36,909 nt of DNA, taken from NCBI GenBank assembly GCA_007119175.1, contig SKQC01000418.1:1-36909 (forward strand), given 5' to 3'. Made by a program: the position numbers and the translations under genes. The notes beneath the pieces are model-generated. The model was given only the letters and a program-made list of their open reading frames with translations. It was not told the origin of the DNA and made no database searches. Every line of letters starts with the position of its first letter. Position 1 is the stretch's first letter. Source of the stretch: Myxococcales bacterium (GTDB lineage: Bacteria; Myxococcota_A; Bradymonadia; Bradymonadales; Bradymonadaceae). This document shows, piece by piece, positions 1-8,098 of this stretch.

Positions 1-177
1 CCGCGGACCCCAGACGGCGATGCGGGCAGGCTGCCCGCGGACCCCAGACGGCGATGCGGGCAGGCCGCCTAAAAGCAGCGGCGGTCGAAGGGGATTGGGG
101 TCCGCGGCCTGCCAGGCCGCATAAGCGAAGCTAGCCGAAGCGGGCAGGCTGCCTGCGGACCCCAGACGGCGATGCGG
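1..177. repeat. Cluster of direct and inverted GC-rich repeats
   Basis: A unit beginning CCGCGGACCCCAGACGGCGA occurs at 1 and again at 35, so the first two copies sit head-to-tail with a 34-bp period. A third, slightly diverged copy lies at about 141-177. Between them, 97-120 carries GGGGTCCGCGGCCTGCC, the reverse complement of the same core, making an imperfect inverted repeat with 140-163. The block is non-coding and lies about 180 bp upstream of the copper ATPase. It looks like a dispersed intergenic repeat rather than a tandem array. The left edge is cut by the window, so more copies may precede it. Confidence 0.8.
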
Positions 178-222
178 CCCCGGGGCTGCCGCGCTCCGAG
201 GTTTGTACCCGATCCGCAGGTG

Positions 223-296
223 TTTACCCTCGCTGCCTGAGGCATCGTATACTCAACCCCATCAACATTTCCGAATCATCGGCCCAGTCGGCCGAT
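223..296 (+). promoter_or_regulatory. Possible promoter and operator-like inverted repeat ahead of copB
   Basis: TTTACC at 223-228 and TATACT at 248-253 resemble sigma70 -35 and -10 boxes, but the 19-bp spacing is longer than ideal. Downstream, 278-296 is a perfect inverted repeat with arms ATCGGCC and GGCCGAT around 5 bases, about 64 bp before the ATG at 360. A repressor or activator site for metal control is conceivable, but the repeat does not match a CueR or CsoR site that I recognise. Confidence 0.3.
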
Positions 297-359
297 GTCG
301 GTGCAGAGATGCCGTGAGGTTGAGATGAATGTTCCGGAAAGAGCCAGATAGGATTTGAG

Positions 360-2375
360 ATGACCGACGATCACTCCCACCACGACCACGGTGACCACGA
401 GGGGCACGACAAGCACGCCGGTCACAGCGTGGAGATGTTCCGCTCGAAGTTCTGGCTGTGTCTGGTGCTAACCGTGCCGGTCGTCTTCTGGTCCGACCAT
501 ATTCAGATGTTGTTTGGCTATACGGCGCCGACCTTTATGGGCTCAGCCCTTATCGAGCCTGTCCTGGGCACGATCATCTATCTCTACGGCGGGATGGTCT
601 TTCTCAAGAGCGCCTGGGGCGAACTCAAAGACCGCATGCCGGGGATGATGACCCTGATTTCACTGGCCATCACCGTGGCCTTCGTCTTCAGCGTCGCCGT
701 CGAACTCGGCTTTGAGGCCTCGGCATTGTGGTGGGAGCTGGCGACGCTGGTCACGATCATGTTGCTCGGCCATTGGATCGAGATGCGCTCCATCTCGAGC
801 GCCCAGGGAGCCCTTAAGGAGCTGGCGAAATTACTCCCCGACAAGGCGACCCGCCTCAGTGATGGTGAGACCGAGGAAGTGAGCGTCGACGAACTTGCCG
901 AGGGCGATCTCGTGCTGGTTCGCCCCGGTGACCGGGTGCCCGTGGACGGCGTTATTCGCGAGGGCAAGAGCAACCTCAACGAGTCCATGATCACCGGTGA
1001 GTCCGAACCGGTTTCCAAAGGCGAAAAAGACGAGGTGATCGCCGGTACCATCAACGGTCAGGGCTCGCTTCGCGTCGAAGTGGTGGGCGTGGGCGACGAG
1101 ACGCAATTATCGGGCATCATGCGGCTCGTTGCCGAGGCCCAGGAGTCGAAATCGCGCTCCCAGCTTTTGGCCGATAGAGCGGCGCAACTTTTGACCGGCG
1201 TGGCCATCAGCGTGGCCCTGCTCACCCTGGTGGCCTGGCAACTTGTCGATGCGCCCATCGATTTTACGGTGGTGCGCGTGGTGACCGTGCTTGTCATCGC
1301 CTGCCCCCACGCTCTGGGCCTCGCCGTACCGCTTGTGGTTGCTATTTCTACAACTATCGGCGCCGGCTCGGGGCTTCTGGTCAGGGATCGCCGCGGCCTC
1401 GAAGAGGCCCGCAACTTAAACGCCGTCATCTTCGATAAGACCGGCACGCTCACCCTCGGCGAATTCCGGGTGGTCGCCATCGACACCGACGAGAATTTCT
1501 CCGAAGAAGAAGCTCTTCGCATCGCCGCCGGCATCGAGGCCGAATCAGAGCACCCCATCGCTCAGGGAATCGTCAAGAGCGCAAAGGAGCGCGATATCGA
1601 CTATCCCGCCGCCAGAGATTTCCAGAATATTACGGGCAAAGGCGTGGTCGCCACCGTCGAGGACATAGAATACCAGATGGGTGGGCCCTCCATGCTGGAA
1701 GGCGTCGATGTCCCCGACCATCTGCGCCGGGCCGCCGAAGAGGCGGGCGATAACGCGCAGACGGCGATCTACCTCATCAGCGAGGCTAAAGCGCTGGCGG
1801 TCTTCGCCGTGGCCGACGCCATTCGCGAAGAGAGCTTCGAGGCAGTGCGCGCGCTGCACAAGCGGGGAATCGAAGTGGCCATGCTCACCGGTGACTCTCA
1901 GGCCGTGGCCGACGCGGTGGCAAAACAGTTGGAAATCGACACCGTCTTCGCCGAAGTGCTGCCCGAGGATAAAGCGGAAAAGGTCAAAGAATTACAGGCC
2001 CAGGGCAAGACAGTGGCCATGGTCGGCGACGGGGTCAACGACGCCCCCGCGCTGGCCACCTCTGATATCGGCATCGCCATCGGCGCCGGTACGGACGTCG
2101 CCGTCGAGGCAGGCCATATCGTGCTCGTGCGCTCCGACCCGCGAGACATCCCGCGCATCGTCGGCCTCTCCCGGGCGACCAGGCGCAAGATGATCCAGAA
2201 TCTTTGGTGGGCTGCCGGCTACAATATCTTCGCCCTGCCGCTGGCGGCAGGCGTGGCCTATACCTGGGGGATTTTATTGTCTCCGGCGATGGGTGCGGTC
2301 TTGATGTCGGCGAGCACGGTCATCGTCGCCATCAACGCCCAGTTCTTGCGGCGCGTCGACCTCGACGGGCACTGA
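360..2375 (+). CDS. copB: Copper-exporting P-type ATPase, CopB-like (P1B, CPH type)
   Basis: This is a heavy-metal P-type ATPase of 671 aa, a normal length for the family, that should pump copper across the inner membrane using ATP. The first 23 residues are His-rich (HSHHDHGDHEGHDKHAGH), a metal-binding tail typical of CopB and replacing the CxxC domains of CopA. Visible motifs are TGES at about 212 (actuator), CPH at 315 in the membrane (CPH rather than CPC is the CopB/P1B-3 signature), DKTGTLT at 359 with the phosphorylated Asp, and GDGVNDAP at 556. Membrane helices lie near 29-50, 59-80, 93-138, 272-330 and 620-660. AGGA sits about 8 bases before the ATG. No regulator or chaperone gene is adjacent. 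Cu(I) versus Cu(II) or Ag preference cannot be read from sequence. Confidence 0.93.
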   Translation: MTDDHSHHDHGDHEGHDKHAGHSVEMFRSKFWLCLVLTVPVVFWSDHIQMLFGYTAPTFMGSALIEPVLGTIIYLYGGMVFLKSAWGELKDRMPGMMTLISLAITVAFVFSVAVELGFEASALWWELATLVTIMLLGHWIEMRSISSAQGALKELAKLLPDKATRLSDGETEEVSVDELAEGDLVLVRPGDRVPVDGVIREGKSNLNESMITGESEPVSKGEKDEVIAGTINGQGSLRVEVVGVGDETQLSGIMRLVAEAQESKSRSQLLADRAAQLLTGVAISVALLTLVAWQLVDAPIDFTVVRVVTVLVIACPHALGLAVPLVVAISTTIGAGSGLLVRDRRGLEEARNLNAVIFDKTGTLTLGEFRVVAIDTDENFSEEEALRIAAGIEAESEHPIAQGIVKSAKERDIDYPAARDFQNITGKGVVATVEDIEYQMGGPSMLEGVDVPDHLRRAAEEAGDNAQTAIYLISEAKALAVFAVADAIREESFEAVRALHKRGIEVAMLTGDSQAVADAVAKQLEIDTVFAEVLPEDKAEKVKELQAQGKTVAMVGDGVNDAPALATSDIGIAIGAGTDVAVEAGHIVLVRSDPRDIPRIVGLSRATRRKMIQNLWWAAGYNIFALPLAAGVAYTWGILLSPAMGAVLMSASTVIVAINAQFLRRVDLDGH

Positions 2376-2415
2376 GCTCCCACGCTCGATGCAAGCGATG
2401 CATCATCGAGTAGGG

Positions 2416-4047
2416 CTATTGCGCAAAGTGCGAGTGTACCTCGCCGAGGAACTCGGTTCGCTCGGGATAAACCCGCTCCAATACGGCGAGGTGTCTCAGT
2501 ATATTCGATGTCGTCTCGGCCCGGGGATCGTCGAATAGGGGTTGCTCGTCGCCTCCCGGGTTTTGGGCGGCGGTCAGGGCGCTCTCCAGGCTCTCGATGG
2601 CGTCGTCGACGTCGCCGTCGATGGCCAGAGTCAGGCCGAGGACCATATGCGGGTGGGGGTGTCGGTCGTTGAGTCCAAGGGCGCGCTGGGCCGCCCGTTG
2701 GGCGTCGCCTGGATTTCCCTGATACAACTCGGCAAGGGCCAGGCGGTAGCAGCCGCTCTCCGAATCCTCCTGGCAACCCCGATCGGCATAGCGCCAGGCC
2801 TGCCGCACCTGTCTGCGGGCCTCGTCTTCGTCTTCTTCTTCCATGGCGTCCTCGAAACGCCTCAAGAAGACGCTGGCGTAATTGGCGCATCCAAGATGGG
2901 ACTCCAGCTCACATGCCTTTTCGGCGGCCTCCACGGCCTTTGAATCGTCATCATCGAGGATCGCCACCAGATTATTACAGGCGTCGACCTCGTCCATTCT
3001 GCATGCTCTATGAAGTAGTCGTATCGCGTCGTCGTTATTGCCGCGGCGAAGGGCCATCATTCCCTGATTCAAGCAGCCCCCGCTGTCGCCGAGTTCGCAG
3101 CCTCTTGCATAGGCCCGCTGGGCCATGGAGGGATCGCTATCCTCGAGCTCCTGCCCCCATTGGACGCAGGAGTGAGCGAGACTGTTTTCCTGGCAGTGCT
3201 CCGATGCCGGCCGGTTGGTGGCAGAAGTGGTCCAATAGGGGATGGCGAAAAGTGCGCCGAAGCCGGCGAAAAGCACCGCCAAAAAGGCCACTGCGAAGAA
3301 AGCCTCTTCGCGCTTTCTCTTATCATTCCACCACCGGTCCGGCTTGTAGTACATCCAGTCGTCGTCGAGTTCGTCGTCGTCCGACGAGCTTGTCTTCGAA
3401 GATGGAGCAGGTGACGAAGCTTTAGACGGCTGTGGCCGCGGAGGCGACCGATCCCTCGGGGGGGACTGTTTCGGCGGGGACTTTTTTGGTTCATCGAGGC
3501 GCCGCAGCTCGCGCAGCGCCTCTTTGGCCGTCGAAAATCGGGCTTCTACGTGTGGATCGGTGAGCTTCTCCAGATAGGTTGTGAAGGCGTCCGAAATGTT
3601 GACGGCGGACTGGAATTGGAGCCGCATCTCCTCCATGGGCAAATCTGCCGGGTGGCGACGGCTCAGCAGATGGATCACCGTCGTCCCCACGGCGTATAGA
3701 TCGGTGGCCGGCTCGGCACGCCCCATCAGTTGCTCCACCGGCATATAGCCGCTGGTGCCGATGATGGTAGAACCTCCCCCTTCTTTTGGAATCACTGATT
3801 GCACGGCCCCGAAGTCGATGAGCGCTAGCTCCCCACTTTTGTGGCGCATGATATTGGAGGGTTTGATGTCGCGGTGGATCACCGGCGGAGACCGCTCCTG
3901 GAGGTAGATCAAGATTTCGAATAGATCCTCCAGAAATTGCTTCGCCTCCTCCTCGGCGAGTGACCTCTCGCTCGATTTCCTCACGGAGTTTGTCGTCGTG
4001 ATCCATCTTTTTATATCGTCCACCTGGAAAGATCGCCTGCATCTCAT
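2416..4047 (-). pseudogene. Ser/Thr protein kinase lacking its N-lobe, with Cys-paired Sel1-like repeats
   Basis: From the ATG at 4047 the 543-aa frame holds the C-lobe of a eukaryotic-type kinase: HRDIKPSN (58-65), DFG (78-80), GTSGYMPVEQ for the activation segment, and DLYAVGTT. The Gly-rich loop and the catalytic Lys are absent, and only about 130 bp separate this ATG from the next gene. Upstream in this frame is a TAG at about 4074. Another frame (about 3965-4111) reads KLREEIER, which fits immediately before SLAEEEAKQF, so a frameshift near 3965 plus loss of the N-lobe is likely. A Pro/Ser-rich linker, a membrane helix at about 250-275 and at least five repeats with Cys-x7-Cys or Cys-x8-Cys follow, as in Sel1-like Hcp proteins. 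Without an N-lobe it should be inactive as a kinase. An alternative is a pseudokinase that is still expressed. Confidence 0.65.
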
Positions 4048-4180
4048 CGACCACCGGAGGTCGACGATACCCTAAAGCAGTTGCGGGCGCATGTAATTCG
4101 CGAGGGCCCATATAGCCCCAGGTGAAGGTGGGCGATATGCACCGAGCATGGGGAGCGTAATCGCACCGCCCCGCGTTGAG

Positions 4181-5032
4181 CTAAAATGTATATTCAAAGC
4201 CCACAGCCAATGACAGGGCGTGGATCCAGTTTCGGGTAAAGCCGTCACCGGGCTCGTCGGCCGGTTGCTCGGAGGTGCCCTGGGCGCCGCCGCCGACGTA
4301 GCGCAGCGTCAGATAGGCACGGGTGTGCTCGTCGAGGGTGCGGCCGATCAATAGATTGCCGTCGGCGATGGCGCCCTCGACGTCGGAGTCGCTTATGTTG
4401 AGATAGCGAATGGGGGCGTAAAAGCCAGCCAACTCACCGCCAAAAAACCAGTCATCACCCAGGCTTCGACGAGTCCGAAGCTTGAGCAATGGCACCAGTC
4501 CCAGGTCGCGGCGATCGCGCTGAAGTTCGCCGTCGGCGCGGCGAAATACGATGGTGGCGTTTCGAATCTGCAATCCACCGCCGATTGAAAATTCGGCATC
4601 TTCAGACTGGCGCAGATCGTAGAGATAAGTCGTGCGATAATAGGGGAAATTATATAGCAGGTCGACGGGCTGACCTTCCTCAAAGACGGCATCGTCGACG
4701 GTGACGTCCTGTGCAAGGCGAACACTGGTCTCGAGTCGAAGCGGCTGAAATACAAAGGTCAGATGATGGCGACTGCCGAGGCGAACGTCGGTGGCCAGGC
4801 GGTTGAAGGTAAATAGGACATTTTGCCCCCCGTCGCCGACGTAGTCGAAGTCGGTGCCCTCTTCGGAGTATTGAATGCGGTGGTACAGCGGCGTGACTAC
4901 CCCCAGGTCGGCGCGTAGCGTCAATTCGAATGGGTCGTCTTCATCGTCGTCAACGGGCTGCTGCTGAGCGGCGGCGGAAGCCCCAATTAGTAGCGCAAGT
5001 GAGAAGATATAAATCCAGATCATCGGTTTCAT
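4181..5032 (-). CDS. Putative outer-membrane beta-barrel protein
   Basis: This exported protein of about 283 aa has a signal peptide (MKPMIWIYIFSLALLIGASA, then AQQQ) and a body of alternating polar and hydrophobic strands ending in FEYTF. A terminal aromatic residue is typical of BAM-assembled barrels. An ATG exists 15 bases further upstream (5047), but GGAGG lies between the two and is well placed for the internal ATG at 5032, which also gives the better signal peptide. Strands include LTLRADLGVV, HHLTFVFQPLRLETSV and AYLTLRYVGG. I recognise no specific family. It faces the 5492 gene divergently and precedes the truncated kinase on the same strand. Confidence 0.7.
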   Translation of the reverse strand: MKPMIWIYIFSLALLIGASAAAQQQPVDDDEDDPFELTLRADLGVVTPLYHRIQYSEEGTDFDYVGDGGQNVLFTFNRLATDVRLGSRHHLTFVFQPLRLETSVRLAQDVTVDDAVFEEGQPVDLLYNFPYYRTTYLYDLRQSEDAEFSIGGGLQIRNATIVFRRADGELQRDRRDLGLVPLLKLRTRRSLGDDWFFGGELAGFYAPIRYLNISDSDVEGAIADGNLLIGRTLDEHTRAYLTLRYVGGGAQGTSEQPADEPGDGFTRNWIHALSLAVGFEYTF

Positions 5033-5491
5033 CGAATCATCCTCCATGGCGGGTCTACAAAAGGCGCCGACGGCGCTTGGCCGGTCGCCAAGTGAAGTGC
5101 TGAAGTGAACAGACCGCAGAACCTAATCAATATGCACAGATGGCAACTGCGTCGCTCACTAACCGGTCGCCTAAAGACCCGGATGCGCCGCGCTATTTGA
5201 TCTCTGGAATTCGACTGGAGCCGATAGCATCTGGGTATCGCTGCTCACCCATATTGCCAGGTGGACTCGCGTCTCGCCGCATATTAGTCTCATTTTCGAC
5301 CTCACTTTTCGGTGGTTTCGATCGCTGACAGATCAATAATCCCGAGAAGAGGCTGTTTTTTTAATCGATGAGTTCATTTTCGCCGGAGTTACGCGCAGCT
5401 ACGAGGGCTGATATCGTATCTGCACCCAGTTGCGATTATATGTGGCTCGTAGCTCCGAGATGGCCGAAAAACAATCAAATAGGCGAAGAAG
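5033..5491. other. Intergenic region between divergent envelope genes
   Basis: This is about 460 bases between the barrel gene and the lipoprotein gene. It should contain promoters for both directions, but I see no convincing -35/-10 pair. A run of seven T follows GGCTG at about 5351-5362 without a strong stem. Short open frames (for example 5140-5328) have no coding signature. Confidence 0.5.
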
Positions 5492-6421
5492 ATGATGAGA
5501 TTCGACACAAAACTAATATCGCGTTCGGCGAAAGGTGCTGTATTGATATTTATGGCCTTCGTCTGGGTCGTATTTTCCAGTGTGGGATGTTCTTCGGAAG
5601 AGGGGAGCTCTCCAGGCATGGACGCCGGAAATGAAGGAGATGTGTCGCAGGGAGAAGACCCGGATGCGGCAGAAGTTGATTCCGGTGAGGGAATTGCGGA
5701 TACGGGAGTTGGCGATGTGGAGACTGAGGACGCCAGCGCCGAAGATGTCGGCGCCGAGGATGTCGGAGAAACAGATGTCGGCGCCGAAGATGTCGGAGAA
5801 ATAGATGTCGGCGCCGAGGATGTCGGAGAAATAGATGTCGGCGCCGAGGATGTCGGTGAGACGAATGGCTCTGTCGATTGCGAGGACCAAACGTTACTCC
5901 AAGACCTCCCGGAATGGAGCCTGGCCACCGATGTCATCGAAGGTAATGAGTCGGATCCATCGAAGTATACAGAAGTCTTTACGGGCGATGAGTTTCCCGG
6001 GACGTCGAATAGCTCTCACTTCTATATGCCGAAAGATCAATATGCTTCGATGGAGTTTACGGTGCCCTCAGACCTCACCATCGAGCAGGGAGCATGGAAT
6101 CTGGCACCGATCACGCACAGCGTAGACACCTATGGCGCGGGCCTGATGTTGATCTCCCTTTCGGAATGCCCGGGAGACGTGGACCCGGAAAATTTCGACA
6201 ATCCAGCCTGTATCAGGATATTCGAAAATATCGAGGGCAAACACCTCACCCGCTGGTCCACCGACCCCGACAGCGGTCGCTGTATACTGGAGCCCGGAGA
6301 GACATATTTTATGAACGTCTTATTCGTAAACTCCACGGAGGTTGAATTTCCTCCGCAACAGAGTGAATGCGGAGGAGCACCGAATTGTGGAGTATATTTT
6401 CAGGCGATGCCCGGTGGATGA
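5492..6421 (+). CDS. Lipoprotein with acidic 10-residue repeats
   Basis: The 309-aa product starts with a lipoprotein signal: hydrophobic AVLIFMAFVWVVFSS, then lipobox SVGC with the lipidated Cys at about 33. Residues ~50-125 are an acidic low-complexity stalk containing the unit GAEDVGE(T/I)DV about four times. The repeats are nearly identical in DNA (30-bp period, about 5750-5865), so the array is recent or slippage-prone. The rest is globular, with several Cys (SLSECPGD, NPACIRIF, SECGGAPNCGVYF) and a region resembling a beta-rich C-terminal adhesion or sorting domain, though I cannot name it. It is probably surface or periplasmic, with the acidic stalk as a spacer. Two adjacent ATGs (5492, 5495) follow a weak GAAG, and either could start translation. 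Confidence 0.75.
   Translation: MMRFDTKLISRSAKGAVLIFMAFVWVVFSSVGCSSEEGSSPGMDAGNEGDVSQGEDPDAAEVDSGEGIADTGVGDVETEDASAEDVGAEDVGETDVGAEDVGEIDVGAEDVGEIDVGAEDVGETNGSVDCEDQTLLQDLPEWSLATDVIEGNESDPSKYTEVFTGDEFPGTSNSSHFYMPKDQYASMEFTVPSDLTIEQGAWNLAPITHSVDTYGAGLMLISLSECPGDVDPENFDNPACIRIFENIEGKHLTRWSTDPDSGRCILEPGETYFMNVLFVNSTEVEFPPQQSECGGAPNCGVYFQAMPGG
5750..5865 (+). repeat. In-frame 30-bp tandem repeats
   Basis: About four copies of a 30-bp unit beginning GATGTCGGCGCCGAGGATGT lie inside the lipoprotein gene, differing by only a few bases (GAG/GAA, ACA/ATA). The period is a multiple of three, so loss or gain of units lengthens or shortens the acidic stalk without breaking the frame. Confidence 0.85.
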
Positions 6422-6567
6422 GGCTGATAAACCACATAGCACGGTGATATCTCCGTTGAGCCCCCTCCCACTATAGCGACAGTCTCCGAGACCGCGTTGC
6501 AGTCGGGCTGGCATCCCGTCATCGCCAGACGTTGTGCACTCAGGTGACGGGCGTGGACGGTGGGGCA

Positions 6568-6988
6568 ACGGGAGGACTCCTTCTTTAGCTCCACGTATTT
6601 TGCCAGTGAGAGCACTCGAATCGATTCTCCGTCGAATTGGATGTTAACAAGAGTCGTCGAGGAGTTGTTCGTAGCTCAGATCGTCTTAGATACTGCCGAG
6701 CAGGTCCACGGGACCACACGCCGTCGTCAGGAGTTGGTGTTCCGTCGTGGCGAGGTGTTCGTGAGTGGGCTCGAGTCTTTTGTCCGGATGTCCGCGAAAA
6801 TAGGCGTCGAGCTGTGCCAGGGCATCGAGTAAGGCGTCGATATTGTCATCTGTGCGCTGGTGAACGACATCGACGTCGACGGTCATCACCGGCGCCCCCT
6901 GGAGCACAGCCGACATCGCACCGACGAGCACGAAGTTGACGTCGTGCTCGATCAGGACGCGCAGAGTCTGGCGAAAATCAGTCCGAAT
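6568..6988 (-). pseudogene. Decayed nucleotidyltransferase-like gene
   Basis: Reading the minus strand from about 6988, the frame gives RTDFRQTLRVLIEHDVNFVL, then VGAMSAVLQGAP and TVDVDVVHQR. This is the GG/GA-S...DxD layout of a small nucleotidyltransferase (AbiEii or MNT-like fold). The frame runs to GPVDLLGSI and then meets TAA where Glu (GAA) is expected, continues DDLSYEQLLDDSC to a second TAA, and finally needs a frame change to give ESIRVLSLAKYVELKKES, a typical ending for this family. No ATG begins the frame: the likely start position reads ATT, overlapping the upstream stop codon. Two stops, a frameshift and a lost start mark it as a pseudogene. Sequencing errors would have to be several to explain it otherwise. 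Confidence 0.75.
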
Positions 6989-7175
6989 CGATCTGCTCTT
7001 TCATCTCCTGGATAGCATTGACCTGTTGCTGAATGACCAACAGGCGCTCCGTGGGAGACAGCGAGAGCATCCAGCGGATCAAACTTCGGTCCACTCCCGA
7101 TTGGCCGTAGTCCTGCAGCGCAGCAGAGGACTGCTCGGAGGAGGGGGTTGGGCCGGCATCAGATGATTTGACCAT
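6978..7175 (-). CDS. Small protein paired with the nucleotidyltransferase remnant
   Basis: This 65-aa product is hydrophilic at the N-terminus and ends in an amphipathic helix, with the core GVDRSLIRWMLSLSPTERL. To my knowledge, short proteins with an xxLIRWMLSLxPxERL core are often encoded just before a nucleotidyltransferase in diverse bacteria, and that is the case here. Its stop codon overlaps the start region of the downstream pseudogene by about 10 bases, an arrangement suggesting translational coupling. The frame is intact although the partner is broken. Its function is unknown; an antitoxin-like or regulatory role is only a guess. Confidence 0.6.
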   Translation of the reverse strand: MVKSSDAGPTPSSEQSSAALQDYGQSGVDRSLIRWMLSLSPTERLLVIQQQVNAIQEMKEQIDSD

Positions 7176-7475
7176 TGATATCTTCTCGTCGCTTTAGGTC
7201 CCGTTTATCTTACGCGCCGATGAGTGCGCGGTCCACTGACTTGCGGCCGGGTATTCGTGGCGAATCGAATTTGATCGGTCGGTATGTGATCACGAAGAAA
7301 GCTACGCGGCTTGTCTTCGCAAACCTTGTCGAGAGGCCGATATTTGTCTGTTGGTCGGTATTCTTCGCGGATGATATCTGCCCCTGCTGTAATTATTGGG
7401 GTACCGCGCTGGATAACTCCGTATCACTGGCGCTCGGCATTCCGTCTGGGCCGGCGTCTGCCCTCGCAACCCTCG
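7176..7475. other. Intergenic, no supported gene
   Basis: These are 300 bases with no start-anchored coding frame that I trust. A minus-strand frame of about 70 codons (roughly 7415-7195) lacks a start codon and uses A/T-ending codons unlike its neighbours. The region could be eroded coding DNA, since it lies beside a pseudogene. Confidence 0.5.
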
Positions 7476-7931
7476 TCACCAATGGCTACCTGCAGCCCAG
7501 AACATAAGTCCCACATAGCCGATCAATCCCCCGCCAATGATGGCGGCGATGGTGCGTCCATAATGTGTTTTTTTCTGGTGAAGCTCCACGGTCTGGATAT
7601 CATCGACGGCAACGGTGCGCGAAACCAGTCCGTCATCGATCCAGAAGTCAAATGCAGTGGTCGTAAAACGCTGTTCATCGACGGTAAATAATTTTACCCG
7701 GTCGTCGTCGGTAATTGCGAAATCTGTACATCCCCGGTCGTCCTCGCCGACGGCGCAATTTGCCTTCAATTCGACCGGTTGCTCCTCGATATTTTCGAAG
7801 CTAAATTTTCCCAGCTCCCCGGGCTCAACGGTGTACTCGACAGTCGTGGTGCACCCCAGTTGAATGCTCGCCAGCAACAATATGTTCACGATCCATAGCC
7901 GTGGTCTGTAAAATCCGGCCCAGAGCATCAT
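7476..7931 (-). CDS. Small lipoprotein with C-terminal membrane segment
   Basis: The 151-aa product has an N-terminal hydrophobic stretch and a lipobox (LASIQLGC, Cys at 27), so lipidation is expected. The middle contains two further Cys (ANCAVGEDDRGC) and beta-like segments. Near the C-terminus GRTIAAIIGGGLIGYVGLMFWAAG is Gly-rich and hydrophobic, long enough to be a membrane segment. AGGA sits 6-7 bases before the start. It stands alone between a pseudogene region and the GNAT gene. I recognise no family. Confidence 0.65.
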   Translation of the reverse strand: MMLWAGFYRPRLWIVNILLLASIQLGCTTTVEYTVEPGELGKFSFENIEEQPVELKANCAVGEDDRGCTDFAITDDDRVKLFTVDEQRFTTTAFDFWIDDGLVSRTVAVDDIQTVELHQKKTHYGRTIAAIIGGGLIGYVGLMFWAAGSHW

Positions 7932-8098
7932 AGTCTGTCCTAAAACCCGTTCAAAACTTCAAATTGGGCACGATGCCGAGCATCTACCTGGCGTTGCGGT
8001 GCGCGAATGCCGAGGTGTAGACTGGGAGCTCGCTGACTCGTCTACCGACGTTCCAGATATCGAGCGTTGTCTCCGGCGCCGGCCGCTCGCACCCGTTC

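Noticed and set aside
1-177. Left-edge repeats considered as a CRISPR array
   Set aside because: Copies at 1 and 35 are head-to-tail with almost no spacer, and one copy is inverted.
2385-2410. CTCGATG/CATCGAG inverted repeat in the gap after copB
   Set aside because: Only 7 bp with an internal mismatch-rich loop and no T run; not enough for a terminator call.
2258-2890. 210-aa minus-strand frame over the copB end and kinase tail
   Set aside because: Arg/Pro-rich composition typical of a frame shadow in GC-rich DNA; it overlaps two better-supported genes.
5140-5634. Short plus-strand open frames between the barrel gene and the lipoprotein gene
   Set aside because: No ribosome site, no recognisable domain, and one runs into the lipoprotein gene in another frame.
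7195-7415. Minus-strand open frame of about 70 codons beside the pseudogene
   Set aside because: No start codon, a stop just upstream, and A/T-ending codons unlike the surrounding genes. No family signature.
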